A stretch of DNA of 64,000 bases from NCBI GenBank assembly GCA_031835245.1, contig JAVKOQ010000116.1, positions 62,001-126,000 of the forward strand, given 5' to 3'. Made by a program: the position numbers and the translations under genes. Origin of the DNA: Balamuthia mandrillaris. Taxonomy: Eukaryota; Discosea; Longamoebia; Balamuthiidae. How positions within the stretch are numbered: position 1 is the stretch's first letter; every line of letters begins with the position of its first letter. Positions 50,971-61,644 of the stretch are shown here, in pieces. A model generated the notes under the pieces. The model worked only from the letters and a program-made list of their open reading frames with translations, did no database searches and was not told the origin of the DNA.

Positions 50971-51310
50971 GCTTTAGCCGTTCCGTAAGGGCTTCTCTTC
51001 GCTCTTCTCTTTCGCTCTTCTCCTTTCTTTTCTTTTCTAGAATGAAAGAGTTTCGCTCTTTCACCTATTAGGTCAACACCTATCTAATACCTTAATACAT
51101 GACGTCATCATAAGATCAAGATCGTATGACGTGTGCTCCGATCGCTAGAGGAAACGAGAGAGAAAGAAGCGGCAGAGAGGAAGAGCGCGAGGCAAAAAGA
51201 TAGAACCATCGTTCTCCCCACACTTGTTCCGTGGCTGTGTCGTTCGTTGGTTCCACGCGCGTCGCTTGCTAACCAAAGTTGCGTTGCTTGCTTGTTTGAG
51301 GAAAAAAAAA
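50971..51310. promoter_or_regulatory. Divergent CCDC174/PI3K promoter region with CRE-like sites
   Basis: No gene is seen. TGACGTCA occurs at 51100-51107, with a second half-type site TGACGTG at 51127-51133. An A-run (51302-51310) leads directly into the PI3K ATG. Confidence 0.4.
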
Positions 51311-52731
51311 ATGGAGAACGGGCCAGAGCAATCACCGGCAAGCAGTAATGCCTCCCTCTCCAGCTCTCCTCCTGCCACTGCTGCCGCCCTTCATATCACG
51401 CGACCGACATTTCAACTTATGGTTCATTCCCCATCTTCTCTTTGGATTTATTTCTTCTCTCTTCTCATATTTGTTCTTTTCTTTTGTTTTTGTCAGGTGG
51501 TGTATGCGGAAGACGGAACACAGGAAAGCTTCACCCTGTCGACGAGAGCAACGGTGGACCATGTCAAGACGCACTTGATCAACCACTCTGTCAAACTCGC
51601 CAACCTGACTCCACAACAAAAGCAACTGCTCAAACTGCAGTTGCCTCATGTTCGTTGCTGCTTGCTGTTCTTGTTCTTGTTCTTGTTCTTGTTCTTCTTC
51701 TTGTTCTTCTTGTTCTTCTTCTTCTTCTTCTTGTTCTTCTTCTTCTTCTTCTTGTTCTTCTTCTTGTTCTTCTTCTTCTTCTTGTTCTTCTTCTTCTTCT
51801 TCTTCTTCTTCTTCTTCTTCTGCTTGTTCTTCTTCTTGTGGTTATCAATTCTTCTTGTTCTTGTTCGCTTCCTCCTTCTTCATTTCTTTGTTCTTATTCT
51901 TTGTTTACTCTGGATAGGGCGAAATATTGGCGGTGGAGTTTGCAAGGTTTGCCAACCACAAGACTCTCTATGAGTCCATATTGCTCAGCGGGCAAGCCAC
52001 TATACACTGCCTCCTGCAACACTCTTCTCCTGCGGACCGCTCCTCCTCCTCTTCCTCTAAGCCTCCTTTTCTTCGCTCTACCTCCACTAGCACTCCAATT
52101 TCAACGCCATCAGCAACTGCAAACACAACAGCAAAAGCAGCAACAGTAACAATATCACCGACAAAAGAAATTGCTATGGAGCAACAACAACAACTAGCGA
52201 ACAACAAGGTTGAACATCAAAGTGGCCAAAAGCGGATAGAAAGAGAGGCAACAGACCTTTCCGCAACAAGGTCTACTTCTGCTTATTTGTATTCCTTCTT
52301 GTCCTCATCTCCACGAAATTCATTGGGAGACGGAGAAACAGAGAAACGAGAAGTAGAAATAGAGTTAACTATTCCTCCTCGTTGCGGTGCCTCTTCCTCT
52401 TCTTCTCTATCCTCTTTGCAGCTCCGGTGCGATACTACCACTACCCTTAAAGAACTCAAGGTCTCCTGTCTCTTCCTATATTATTGTTCCTTGTTCTTTC
52501 TTTCTTTCGTTCTTGTTCTCTATTCTTCTCTAGCCCCTCTTCTTGCTTACGTTCTTTCCTTTTGTTTTGTTGGTTGGTAAATAAAGGAACTGGTGACCAG
52601 AACGGCACATGACTCAAACATTGAGTTTCAGTCTCCATTTGCCATCAAAGTTTCCCGAACGCATCAGTACCTCAATGGAGATACCACACCACTGTATCCT
52701 TAACATTATCACGCTTTTTTCAAAGTTCTGT

Positions 52732-52766
<35 letters not shown>

Positions 52767-55700
52767 CCTCCCTCCCTCTCCACATGATCTTTTTCTTTCA
52801 CCCTAAGGCTTATGACAGCCACGAGTTTCCTGTTTTTCAGTTTTGCCTGAAGAAAAATCGCACCGCACGACTTACCGTTGTGGAAAGAGGACAAAGCAAA
52901 CAGGTTTCATCTCCCTCCCTCTCTCTCCCTTCCTCTCTCCCTCTCTCTCTTGCTGCTTGGCATGCACGCATGAACATGGAACAAAACTATTGAACAAAAA
53001 CCAATACAGGAAAAGTTAGCATCTCTGCAAATAGGCTCGCTGATAGGCAGGCCTTTGTGTTGGGACAGCACTGACAACAATCAGACTACTTACTTTCGTA
53101 GTAGAATGCACGAAGCACTTTCTGTGCGACATTCTCGCAAAAAAACTCGAAAAAGCAAACCCAGCAACGAAGGAGAAGAAGAACACGAACAACTGGACGA
53201 AGAAACACGCATCCCTCCTCCTACTCAAACCAACGGTGTTTATGCCAAGCTGACATTTGCTCCGTTACCTCCCGACTTCCCTGAAAAGTTTCTCATTCGC
53301 GTCTACTTGCCCGATGGCAAAAGCTTCAAAACGTTGGACTGCATCGCACAGCAAAAGATTGAGGATGTGCTGTTACAAGTACGACGCAAAGCTCATCGCT
53401 ACGAATTAAATGCGGATGGAGAGTATTTACTCAAGATAAGTGGTTATAGACAGTACGTTCTTCCTCATGAGAACCTGAGGTTGCAACATCTCGAGTATGT
53501 TAGGGAGTGCTTGAAGCGGAGACAAAAGGTCACTCTGGTGGTAGTCTCTACCGATGGACTGGTTTTGGAAGAGGCACCCAGTTACTATTTGGAAGCACTC
53601 AACCAACAATATAACCAACTACCCGATTCTAACGATAAAAACAGTAACAACACCAAGCAATCAGCTCGAACGAGCTCAAAAGCGAGGAAATCGGGCCATG
53701 GACGGAGCAACGAAGAAGGAGAAAAGGGTTTTGCCAAAGTATATCGCTATCAGAGCGCGCTTCCATTGTTTGCATTAAAGAGACCCTTCGAAATCAAGGT
53801 TTGTAACGCTGACAACGTTTCGGTTACGACCAATGCAGAAGACTCCGCCATTATTTCCTATTACGTTGAAGCGGCACTGTAATTATCTCTTCTCCTTCCC
53901 TCTCCACTCTCTCTCTCTCTCTCTCTCGCTCTTCATTGAATTTTTAATGTCATATTTAGATACTTTGGTGATAAGGCTTTGTGCTCGGAACAATGCACCT
54001 TTAGTGCAACCCCCTCCACTGTGCAGAGCATTACTTGGAATCAGTGGCTTCGTTTCAGCATTCCAACTTGCGATCTACCATTGGTATCTCTATCTTTCTA
54101 CCTCTATTCTCTTCATCGTTCTTTTCTCTTCACCTTCTGCTCTGCTCTGTTCTCTCTCTATCGCGTATATTCCCCTGTCTCGTCCTATTCTCTCTTGTCT
54201 TGTTGCTGATACTATGAATGTACAGGGTACACGTCTTTGCTTTACATTGAATGGGAAAGACAGCAGAAACACGGTAACACCAATAGGTTGGGTCAACCAC
54301 TTACTCTTTGATTATGACAAAACGTTGTGTACTGGAGATGATTATGCTCGTCTCTGGCCAAACGCCGCCGCTAATCCTATTGGTAGCTTTTTTGATTCAT
54401 TGCTTTCCTTTCTTCCATTCCTTCAGAACCAATATCAACCATAACCCAAATAACAAACACCAAAAGGGACTTGTGTGGCCAATTCAACTTCAAGAACAGC
54501 CGCCGTTTTGCACTTCCACTTTACGGCATATCCGGAGCCGGTTGCCTTTCCTGACCTGCTGGCAAATGACCTGCCGCTCACCATGCCCCAGCAGCCTTCC
54601 CCCTCCAGCCATTCTTCTTTCAATAGCATACCAATTCCTTCTCAACAAGAACAACAGTTACTACAGAAACTTGCTTCTGGAGGTAAGTATCTAAGTTTGG
54701 CTTTAAGATCTTGTTGCATGTTGTGCTCATGAATGTGGAGTAGATCCATTACTGCAGCTGTCTTCCTCTGACAAAATGCTGCTGTGGAAGTATCGGGCGT
54801 TTTGTATGGAGTTAAACCCTTGCTCTTTGATTAAAATCATGCAAAGCGTGCCATGGACAGAGCCCACACAAGTCCGCTACGCCTATCGCATGCTGGAAGA
54901 ATGTCCTCTTTTGTCTCCGGTCGATGCTCTTGAGGTCTGCTTACATGATTTCCTTCTATTTTTCACCTTCCCTTCTCGCTCATGTTCTACCCTGACAGTT
55001 ACTGGATGCGAAGTTTGCTGATGAGAAAGTTCGCAAATACGCTGTTCGCTGCTTGCAAGAGCTACACGATGAACAGCTAGCTGCCTTTTTACCCCAACTT
55101 GTGCAGGTGAATTGCTGATCTCTTCTTATTCCTCCTTCCTCGTTCCTCTTTGTTAAACTCATCGCATTTGATGACTGGTAGGTGTTGAAATATGAACCTT
55201 ATCATTACTCTGAGTTGGCTCGTTTCTTGTTGGAACGTTCTCTCAAAAGTCTTATCGCTATTGGTCACCACTTCTTTTGGCATTTACAAGTATGTATTTC
55301 TAGTGTTCTTTCTTGTAGTTTCTTTCTTTCTTTTAGTTGTATTCATGAGTTTGGGTTTGTAATAGGGAGAAATGCATGTTCCTGAAATCAACGAGCGTTT
55401 TGGCCTGTTGCTTGAATTTTATTTGCGAGAATGTGGACCAACTCACCGGCAGCGATTGCTGGAACAAATGGATGTTATAAAGAAGATGCAAAGAGTTGCC
55501 ATCTCCATGAAGAGCGTGCCTCTTGCTCGACGGAATGCTGGCTTGAGAGAGGAGCTTGCAAAACTGGAACTTCCTTCTGTCTTCGCTCTGCCTTTAGATC
55601 CTACGTATGCCCTTCTCTTACATTATCGTTTCTTCAGCCACGATCATTGAGACGCTGCCTTGAAACCGGCTTACTCTTGTTTATCGTTTTTTGCCTCTCT

Positions 55701-57295
55701 TTTCTATGTGTTTTTACTCGGCTCAAAGGATCGAGGTGACTGGAATTCAGATGGATAGATGCAAGTGCATGGATTCTGCCAAAGTTCCGCTTTGGCTGGC
55801 CTTCAAAAACGCCGATGCAACAGCGGATGAACCTGTTTTCGTCATATTCAAGAGTGGAGATGACCTGCGGCAGGATCTCCTCACATTACAAATGCTACGC
55901 ATCATGGATCACGTACACTTTCTATCCGTTGCTCCACTTTATGTCTCTCATAAATTAACAAGGTCCATGTTATTGACAGGTCTGGAAAGTGGACAACTTG
56001 GATCTACACCTAACTCCTTATAAATGCATTGCAACTGGCGATTCGATGGGCATGATTGAAGGTTTGTTTTCCCTCTGTTACACTCCTCCTCTATCGAGTA
56101 AGCTAACAAGTCATTTTCCTTACTACCATTAATTAGTGGTGCTGAACTCCGATACGGTGGCAAACATTCAAAAGGCGGCCGGTGGAGCAACAGCTGCTTT
56201 CAAACAAACTCCACTTTCCGATTGGCTTCGCCAAAACAATCCAAATGGTACTTTCATTCTTTATGATTCTATCTATTTGGTTATGTTTGCTAAGAAAGTC
56301 TTATTGTTTACACAGAAAAAGACTACGATGAAGCCGTTAGGAATTTTGTTCGCTCCTGCGCTGGATATTGTGTACGTTGATTCTAACCAGTTAGTTCCAA
56401 ACCTTAACAACATTTTTCTCTCTATTCTTTTATGTAGGTTGCCACCTATGTGCTTGGAATAGGAGACAGGTTAATTATTTATATATGTCTTCTCTCTCTC
56501 TCTCTCCCTCTCTGACACATTTGTTTGTTGTACAGACACAATGACAACATCATGATCAAAAAGGATGGTCACCTCTTTCACATTGGTAACTTATCTACTC
56601 TCTCTCTCTCTCCTCTCTCTCTCTTCTCTTCTCTTCTCTTCTCTTCTCTTCTCTTCTCTTCTCTTCTCTTCTCTTCTCTTCTCTTCTCTTCTCTTCTCTT
56701 CTCTTCTCTCCTTCTCTTCTCTTCAATAGACTAACACCTCTCTCATTTTATATCAGATTTTGGCCATTTTCTTGGAAACTTCAAGTCATGGAAAGGTATT
56801 CGGCGGGAGAAAGCGCCTTTTGTATTAACACCAGAGTTTGCCTATGTGATGGGAGGCAAAGACCACAAAGACTTTGAGCAGTTCATCTCGCTTTCCTGTC
56901 AAGGATACAACATCCTCAGACGGCACGCCAACATCTTCATCAACCTGTTTGCTATGGTACCTCCATTACGGACCTTTGGTTTCTTGATACTTTCCGCTCG
57001 GTTTTAATACTTTGTTCTTCTTTCTCTTCCGTTCCGTTTTTGTTAGATGTTATCGACGGGCATTCCTGAACTTCAGAGTACGTCCTTCCACTTGTGTCTT
57101 CTCCTCTCTTTTCCATTTCTTTCCTAACACACGAAAATAGGTGAAAAGGACATAGAATACTTGAGAGATGCGTTTGCGATGGACTTGGGCACAGAGGAAG
57201 CAGCGCAGGCCTTCACCACTCTTATCTTCGAGAGTCTCAACACGATCGCCACGCAGCTCAACTTTGCCATTCACATCATGGCACACCGTAAGTGA
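51311..57295 (+). CDS. Class I phosphoinositide 3-kinase catalytic subunit (multi-exon)
   Basis: It phosphorylates PtdIns(4,5)P2 at the 3-position at the plasma membrane. The first exons encode an adaptor-binding-like region (MENGPEQSPAS; VVYAEDGTQESFTLSTRATV; FARFANHKTLYESILLSGQA) with a Ser/Gln-rich insert. A Ras-binding-like part (52600-53090) and a C2 domain (53800-54450: TPIGWVNHLLFDYDKTL, LWPNAAANPIG) follow. The helical PIK domain spans 54740-55480 (LLWKYRAFCMELNPCSLIKI, LECLHDEQLAAFLPQLVQ-like repeats). The kinase domain has IFKSGDDLRQDLLTLQMLRI, catalytic loop GIGDRHNDNIMI and activation loop DFGHFLGNFKSWKGIRREKA followed by PFVLTPEF, the basic pattern of class I enzymes. The end FAIHIMAHRK and stop is at 57293-57295. 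It is convergent with the CCNDBP1-like gene. Confidence 0.9.
51660..51836 (+). repeat. (TTC/TTG)n microsatellite in a PI3K intron
   Basis: A pyrimidine-rich trinucleotide tract on the coding strand between the exon ending LKLQLP (near 51645) and the acceptor GGATAG at 51919. Confidence 0.88.
56598..56724 (+). repeat. (CTCTT)n microsatellite in a PI3K intron
   Basis: About 20 units of TTCTC in a row, between the exon encoding HLFHI and the exon starting at about 56758 (DFGHFLGN). Confidence 0.92.
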
Positions 57296-57344
57296 TGGAA
57301 AACTACAGTTTCTTCTTCGTTTTTGTTTGTTGTAGCTAGTTAAG

Positions 57345-58782
57345 TTATTTATTTTTGCTCAGGTCGATCCGTTCCATTTTTTCCTCCAAAGAAGAAGAAG
57401 AAGAAGAAGAAGAAGAAGAAGAAGAACAAGAAGAACAAGAAGAACAAGAAGAACAAGAAGAAGAAGAAGAAGAAGAAGAAGAAGAAGAAGAAGAAGAAGA
57501 ACAAGAACAAGAAGAATCGCCGCGCAATGCAACAGCCAATTCAGCAGCAGATTTTTGTATCATGGTCCTCACGATGTTGATCAGCTGTTGAGTCTTTGGA
57601 CGAGCCGCCAGAGAGGCATTGTCCTGCAGCACAGCCAGCAGCCCCTCCGTTGCAGCGTGCAAAGTGAGGACCGGCCCCTCAACGGAGGAAGGCTCGAAAG
57701 GAGGGTAGAGGGCTGCTCCAACGTCGTCCACGTTGCTGCTCACCCGATCAACAGCCTTCAGCAGTGCCTTTAGCCAGTCCCGCAAATTCTCGTCCTCTTC
57801 TTCTGTATCTTTAGGTTCGTTTTCTTGGTGTTTTGTTGGAGAGCCGAATGAAGAGAGTCCACTCAAGTAGTTGACGAGGCCATAGGCGCTCTTTATCGCT
57901 AACATGCACCCAGGCACTACTTTATGTTCTTCCGCACTCAACCTCTCTTCTTCTCCCTCATCCTCCTCTTCCTCCTCTTCTTCGTCATCATCTTCTCCTC
58001 CTTCCACCTCCTTCTTCTCTTTCTTCCTTCCCCTATCCTTCCGTTCTTCCTCTTCGGCAGGCGAGAGCGGCTTCTGTTTGACCAACAGAGTGACCTCATC
58101 CAGAGCGTCCTTCAGGGTGGACTTCCACAGGGCGAGCTCCTGCAGCGTGGCTGTCGTGTTATCATAGGGCAGGGCAGCGAAAGCATCGCAGGCCCTCCAC
58201 ACAAGGCCGCAGAGGCTGGCGCTCACGTCTTCCCCCTTTTGTTGTTGGAGGAAGGCCAGGAGGAGGCCGTCCACCGCGTCGATCAAAGTGGAGAGGGCTT
58301 GGTGGAGGCGCAACGGGATGCGGCTGCCAGGACCCCAGCAGGTGGGCGCCTTGAGGCGGATTAGCTCCGTGGCGGTGTAGACCAGCACTAGGACGGCCTT
58401 TTCCAGCATTTCGATGAGCGGAGCGGCCACTTCTGCCTTTGGACAGCCTTTCAAGAAGAGAGTGACTGTGCGGATTGGAGGGAATGTGTGAGTGAAAAAG
58501 AGCGGAACAGGGGGAAAGAGAGACACCCAGAGGGAGGTTTTGGGTGGCATTAAACGAACACTTTGTGGATAAGTCAGAGAGATGCTTGGCGGCGGCGCAC
58601 ACGCCCTCTTTGCTCACCGGCTGAGCGCCGGCGGAGGCCGCTTGCGGTCGTGGTCGTGATGACGATGATTGTTGCACTTGAAGGACGGTTGCCTGGACAT
58701 GCTGATTCAGCGCCGAAAGCACCAGAGACAAGTCGGTGAGCAGCTTCCGGGTGCCCGCCTGTTGCGCCGGCAGTTTTCCCAT
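57345..58782 (-). CDS. CCNDBP1/GCIP-like helical protein
   Basis: Cyclin-D1-binding protein 1 (GCIP) is an all-helical regulator related to vinculin-type folds. Exon 1 starts at ATG 58782 (MGKLPAQQAGTRKLLTDLSL). A phase-1 intron (GTTCGT..GCACAG) ends near 58469 and joins STK to TLFLKGCPKAEVAAPLIEML. The second exon has LQELALWKSTLKDALDEV, an acidic insert at about 57950-58060, and a block typical of the family, VDDVGAALYPPFEPSSVEGP. The final 40 codons are a run of Ser/Cys encoded by a TTC-type microsatellite, then LEEKMERIDLSKNK and stop at 57345. That tail has no counterpart in the family. Confidence 0.68.
57391..57515 (-). repeat. (GAA)n microsatellite within the 3' end of the CCNDBP1-like frame
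   Basis: The tract reads TTC/TTG on the minus strand and encodes Ser/Cys in the current frame. It is the only long tract of this kind that appears coding, unless an unseen 3' intron removes it. Confidence 0.85.
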
Positions 58783-58968
58783 TCCCTTTGTTCCTCGCTT
58801 TCGTCTCTCTTCTCTCTTTTTTTTTCTTCTCTGTCGACGGAAAAATCTAGTGCCCAGCAAAACCTTTGGAGCATTTGAGTACGGAAAAACGTGTCCGCAA
58901 AAATAAATGTCTACAGAAAAGCCACTATTTGCAGACAAACAAAAAACTGCGGCCCAGCTTACCGAAAG

Positions 58969-59023
58969 TTTCAAACCACCAATCAAAAATCAAAACATTG
59001 CCTTAAACTTACCATAAAAAGGC
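58969..59023 (-). repeat. Shared 55-bp segment, copy 2 (between the CCNDBP1-like gene and CIA2B)
   Basis: Matches 32933-32988. On the minus strand it again reads CCTTTTTATG-GTAAGT and then TTTTGATTTTTGATTGGTGG, upstream of the CCNDBP1-like start. Both copies lie at the head of a minus-strand gene in a divergent pair. Confidence 0.6.
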
Positions 59024-59070
59024 CTTTTCTGTTGTTCTTTGTCTTATCTCTAGAAGTGATCTTTCATTTC

Positions 59071-60260
59071 ATGTCGACAAAAATTTCGAGACCAACAAAG
59101 AACACGTACACCAAGTCGACACTTGTGGTAGCGGGGAGTACTGGTGGAGGAGTAGAACAAAAGGAAATAGGTAGGCTGTTTGCTGTTTGTTTGGGCATGT
59201 GGCAGCCGTCTCTGATCAATCCGAACCCCGTGCTGTACCCGGCAAAGCATGAGAGGAAGGCAGGACCCTTGGGGCTGGCGTCTTCTTCTGCTTCCGAGCC
59301 ACAACGACAACAATCGAAATCATCTGCCGAGCTCTCATCGTCTTCCCCGTTGTTAGACGCTGTTGATGTCTACGGTAACCGCTTTTTTTTTCCCTACCTC
59401 CTCCTTGCTTCTTTTGTTTCCTAAAAACTAACGCGTTGCTTTACAAATGCTGACAGACATAATACGAGACATCAAAGGTTGGTTTTGCTTCTTCAAAAAG
59501 CTTTTCTGTCTGCGGCTTTCTCATTCTTTTCTCTCTTTCTCCTTCTCTTTTCTCCTCTTCTCTTTCACTCTCTTCTCTGCTTCTCTTTTGTTCTCTGTTG
59601 TTCCTTTCGCTCCATGCAATAGACCCAGAGCATCCCTACACATTAGAGCAGCTGAACGTGGTGGAGGAGGGCCTCATCAAAGTAACCCACTCCAACAACG
59701 GCGCCACCTGCACCATTCACATCGAGTTCACGCCAACGGTGCCGCATTGCAGTTTGGCGACGCTGATAGGGCTCTGCCTGCGGGTCAAACTGGAAAGAGA
59801 GCTGCCGTTTAAGTGTAAAGTCGACATATTTATAACTCCTGGCAAACACTCCACCGAAAAAGAAAGTTCGTTTTACAAGCAGCCAGCACCTCTTTATTTC
59901 TCTTTTCTTCTGCTATTCTCTCCTTTGCTCTTTCTGTGCTTTTTACGTTCTTATTCTTGTCGTTTCTTTATAACTCTCTATCTTTCTCCTTTCTTCTGTC
60001 GCTCTCTTCATGTTTGTCATTGTATCTTATGCTCTTTCTTGTTGGTTTTGTTCTATTGTCAGTCAACAAGCAGATAAATGACAAGGAGCGGATACAGGCC
60101 GCTCTTGAGAATCCCTACCTTAGACCTCTCGTGGAAGGTGACCTGTTATTGCCCATCTCTTTTTTTGTTCCTCTCCTCTTCTCTTTTGCTGACCACCATC
60201 CCAACGCTTTATTCGTTTCTCATCTCTGCAGCTTGCATAAAGGAAGCAGAGGACTTGTAA
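59071..60260 (+). CDS. CIA2B: CIA2B/MIP18 (FAM96B), cytosolic iron-sulfur targeting factor
   Basis: CIA2B works with CIA1 and MMS19 to insert Fe-S clusters into DNA polymerases, helicases and other cytosolic/nuclear proteins. Exons: 59071-59374, 59457-59477 (21 bp), 59623-59865, 60063-60137, 60232-60260; every join keeps the frame. Family blocks are [68 protein letters not shown] with the reactive-site motif PHCS, and [14 protein letters not shown]. The protein is about 223 aa, a little longer than the human form, because of a Ser-rich stretch near residues 70-95. The start is the first ATG, which overlaps a GTCGACAAAAATTT block also found at 11729. Confidence 0.93.
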
Positions 60261-60618
60261 ACTATTGTTTGTTATTATTGATGATAAGGCGAGGAGGCTC
60301 GCGAAGAGGAGGTCTGTAGGGACGGGCAGAGATGAGACAGCTCTTGCCCTTCTTGTGCTACGCCCTCCTTTCGAGCAAGGGCTGCCTGTATGCCTACCTG
60401 CCTGCTTCCCTATTCTCTTCTGTCTACCAAACGAGACTCAAGAAGGGCGGAGGAAGCAGAACTCAAGTGAAAGAAGGCATCCATCCATCCATTATCATCA
60501 TCGTCGTCGTCGTCTGTACAGTAACGTGTTAACGTATTATTATTTATCATTAACAACAGCGCCCATCGGAGGAGAACTCCTTTTTCTCTTCCTTTCTTTC
60601 TTTCTCTTTTTTTCTGTT
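60261..60618. other. Intergenic region between convergent genes
   Basis: The 3' ends of CIA2B and the deoxyribosyltransferase-like gene face each other here. Short repeats CCATCCATCC and CGTCGTCGTC occur near 60480-60515. No gene is seen. Confidence 0.45.
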
Positions 60619-61329
60619 TCACTTGAAGAGAGCCCAAGGGATGGAGCAGTACTCCTGGTGAGTGATGCCAGTGGCCTTCCCCAACAAGCCAACCAACCAA
60701 CTGTCGTAGCTCTCCCCAGCGCCCAGCACGTTGTCCACGTAGACCCTCTTGCCGAGAGCTGCCGCCATGCCGATCTCCGCGTAGGCAAAGGGGCACTCGC
60801 GCGGATCCCCAGGCAGCCGCGCGTAGACCACATCGCACTTGGCGATCTGGTGCCTGAGGTTGAGAAAGATCTGTTCCCGCTCGCGCTCCTCCACGTTGAA
60901 CTCCCGTTGCATGGGGGAGAGGGAGGCCACGGCGGCGGGGTCCTCCATGGCCGCCAGGTCATCCCCGCCGTAGAAAAAGTCGCAGACGTGCTCCTCCAGC
61001 TCTGGCTGGGAGGCCGGGTTGAAGAAGAAGGGTCCGCAGTAGACCCAGTTCTCGTCCAAGTCCAGCTCGAGGTCGTGAAAGTGCTGCAGCTTGGTCGCTC
61101 GGTCTTCGCCTGGCTCCAGCACCAGCTCCTTGAACCGCAGCAAGCCCCTCCAGTCCCTCGTTGGGTGTGTGTAAAACATCATTTTGCCACAAGCATAAAT
61201 CTTTTGTTTGTTTCTTCCGGAACCGCTGCTACCCGCATGCCCATCCCTTGTCGATGGTGGTGCGGAAGAGGAAGCAGACCATGTGCCTTCCTCCCCTCTT
61301 TCTCCACTTTCACTAGAACTTGGCTGCAT
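60619..61329 (-). CDS. Nucleoside 2-deoxyribosyltransferase-like protein (236 aa, intronless)
   Basis: The C-terminal two thirds has the NDT-like pattern: KIYACGKMMFYTHPTRDWRG at the first strand, YCGPFFF, then IFLNLRHQIAKCDVVYARLP and CPFAYAEIGMAAALGKRVYV, where the AEIGMA Glu is the usual catalytic position of the fold. Such enzymes transfer or hydrolyse the deoxyribose-base bond; members also act as nucleotide N-glycosidases. The first 40 residues are Ser/Gly-rich and may be an added segment. The gene has no intron and is GC-rich, unlike its neighbours, so transfer from bacteria or loss of introns should be considered. It is divergent with the HMMR-like gene, with E2F-like sites between them. 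Confidence 0.72.
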   Translation of the reverse strand: MQPSSSESGERGEEGTWSASSSAPPSTRDGHAGSSGSGRNKQKIYACGKMMFYTHPTRDWRGLLRFKELVLEPGEDRATKLQHFHDLELDLDENWVYCGPFFFNPASQPELEEHVCDFFYGGDDLAAMEDPAAVASLSPMQREFNVEEREREQIFLNLRHQIAKCDVVYARLPGDPRECPFAYAEIGMAAALGKRVYVDNVLGAGESYDSWLVGLLGKATGITHQEYCSIPWALFK

Positions 61330-61644
61330 CTTTGGTTTTTGGCTTCTCTTTCCGCAGCTTCTTTGTTGGGGTTTTTTTGGCGGGAGATGATGTCATCGCC
61401 ATCACGTACGCGTGTCGACGCGACCAAGTCGACAAATAAAACATTCCCGCCAAAAAAAAAAAGGTTTTCCGTTGTTGCCGTTAACGCAGGAGAAACAGAA
61501 AATCATCTACAGCGTTTTCCAAAGTATTGCCTTCCCTCCGGGACAAAGAAGAAAGAGAGCCGAGCCCCCGAGTGGTGGAACGTTTGCAGGTAAGACAAAC
61601 GCGAGAAGTGGAGACGAAGACAGCAAGGCAAATTAGAACAGAGG
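61330..61644. promoter_or_regulatory. Divergent promoter with an inverted pair of E2F-like sites
   Basis: TTTTGGCGGGA at 61375-61385 and TTCCCGCCAAAA at 61444-61455 are inverted to each other about 60 bp apart, with TGATGTCA between them at 61388-61395. They lie between a nucleotide-metabolism-like gene and a HMMR-like gene, both plausible S/G2-phase targets. Confidence 0.45.
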
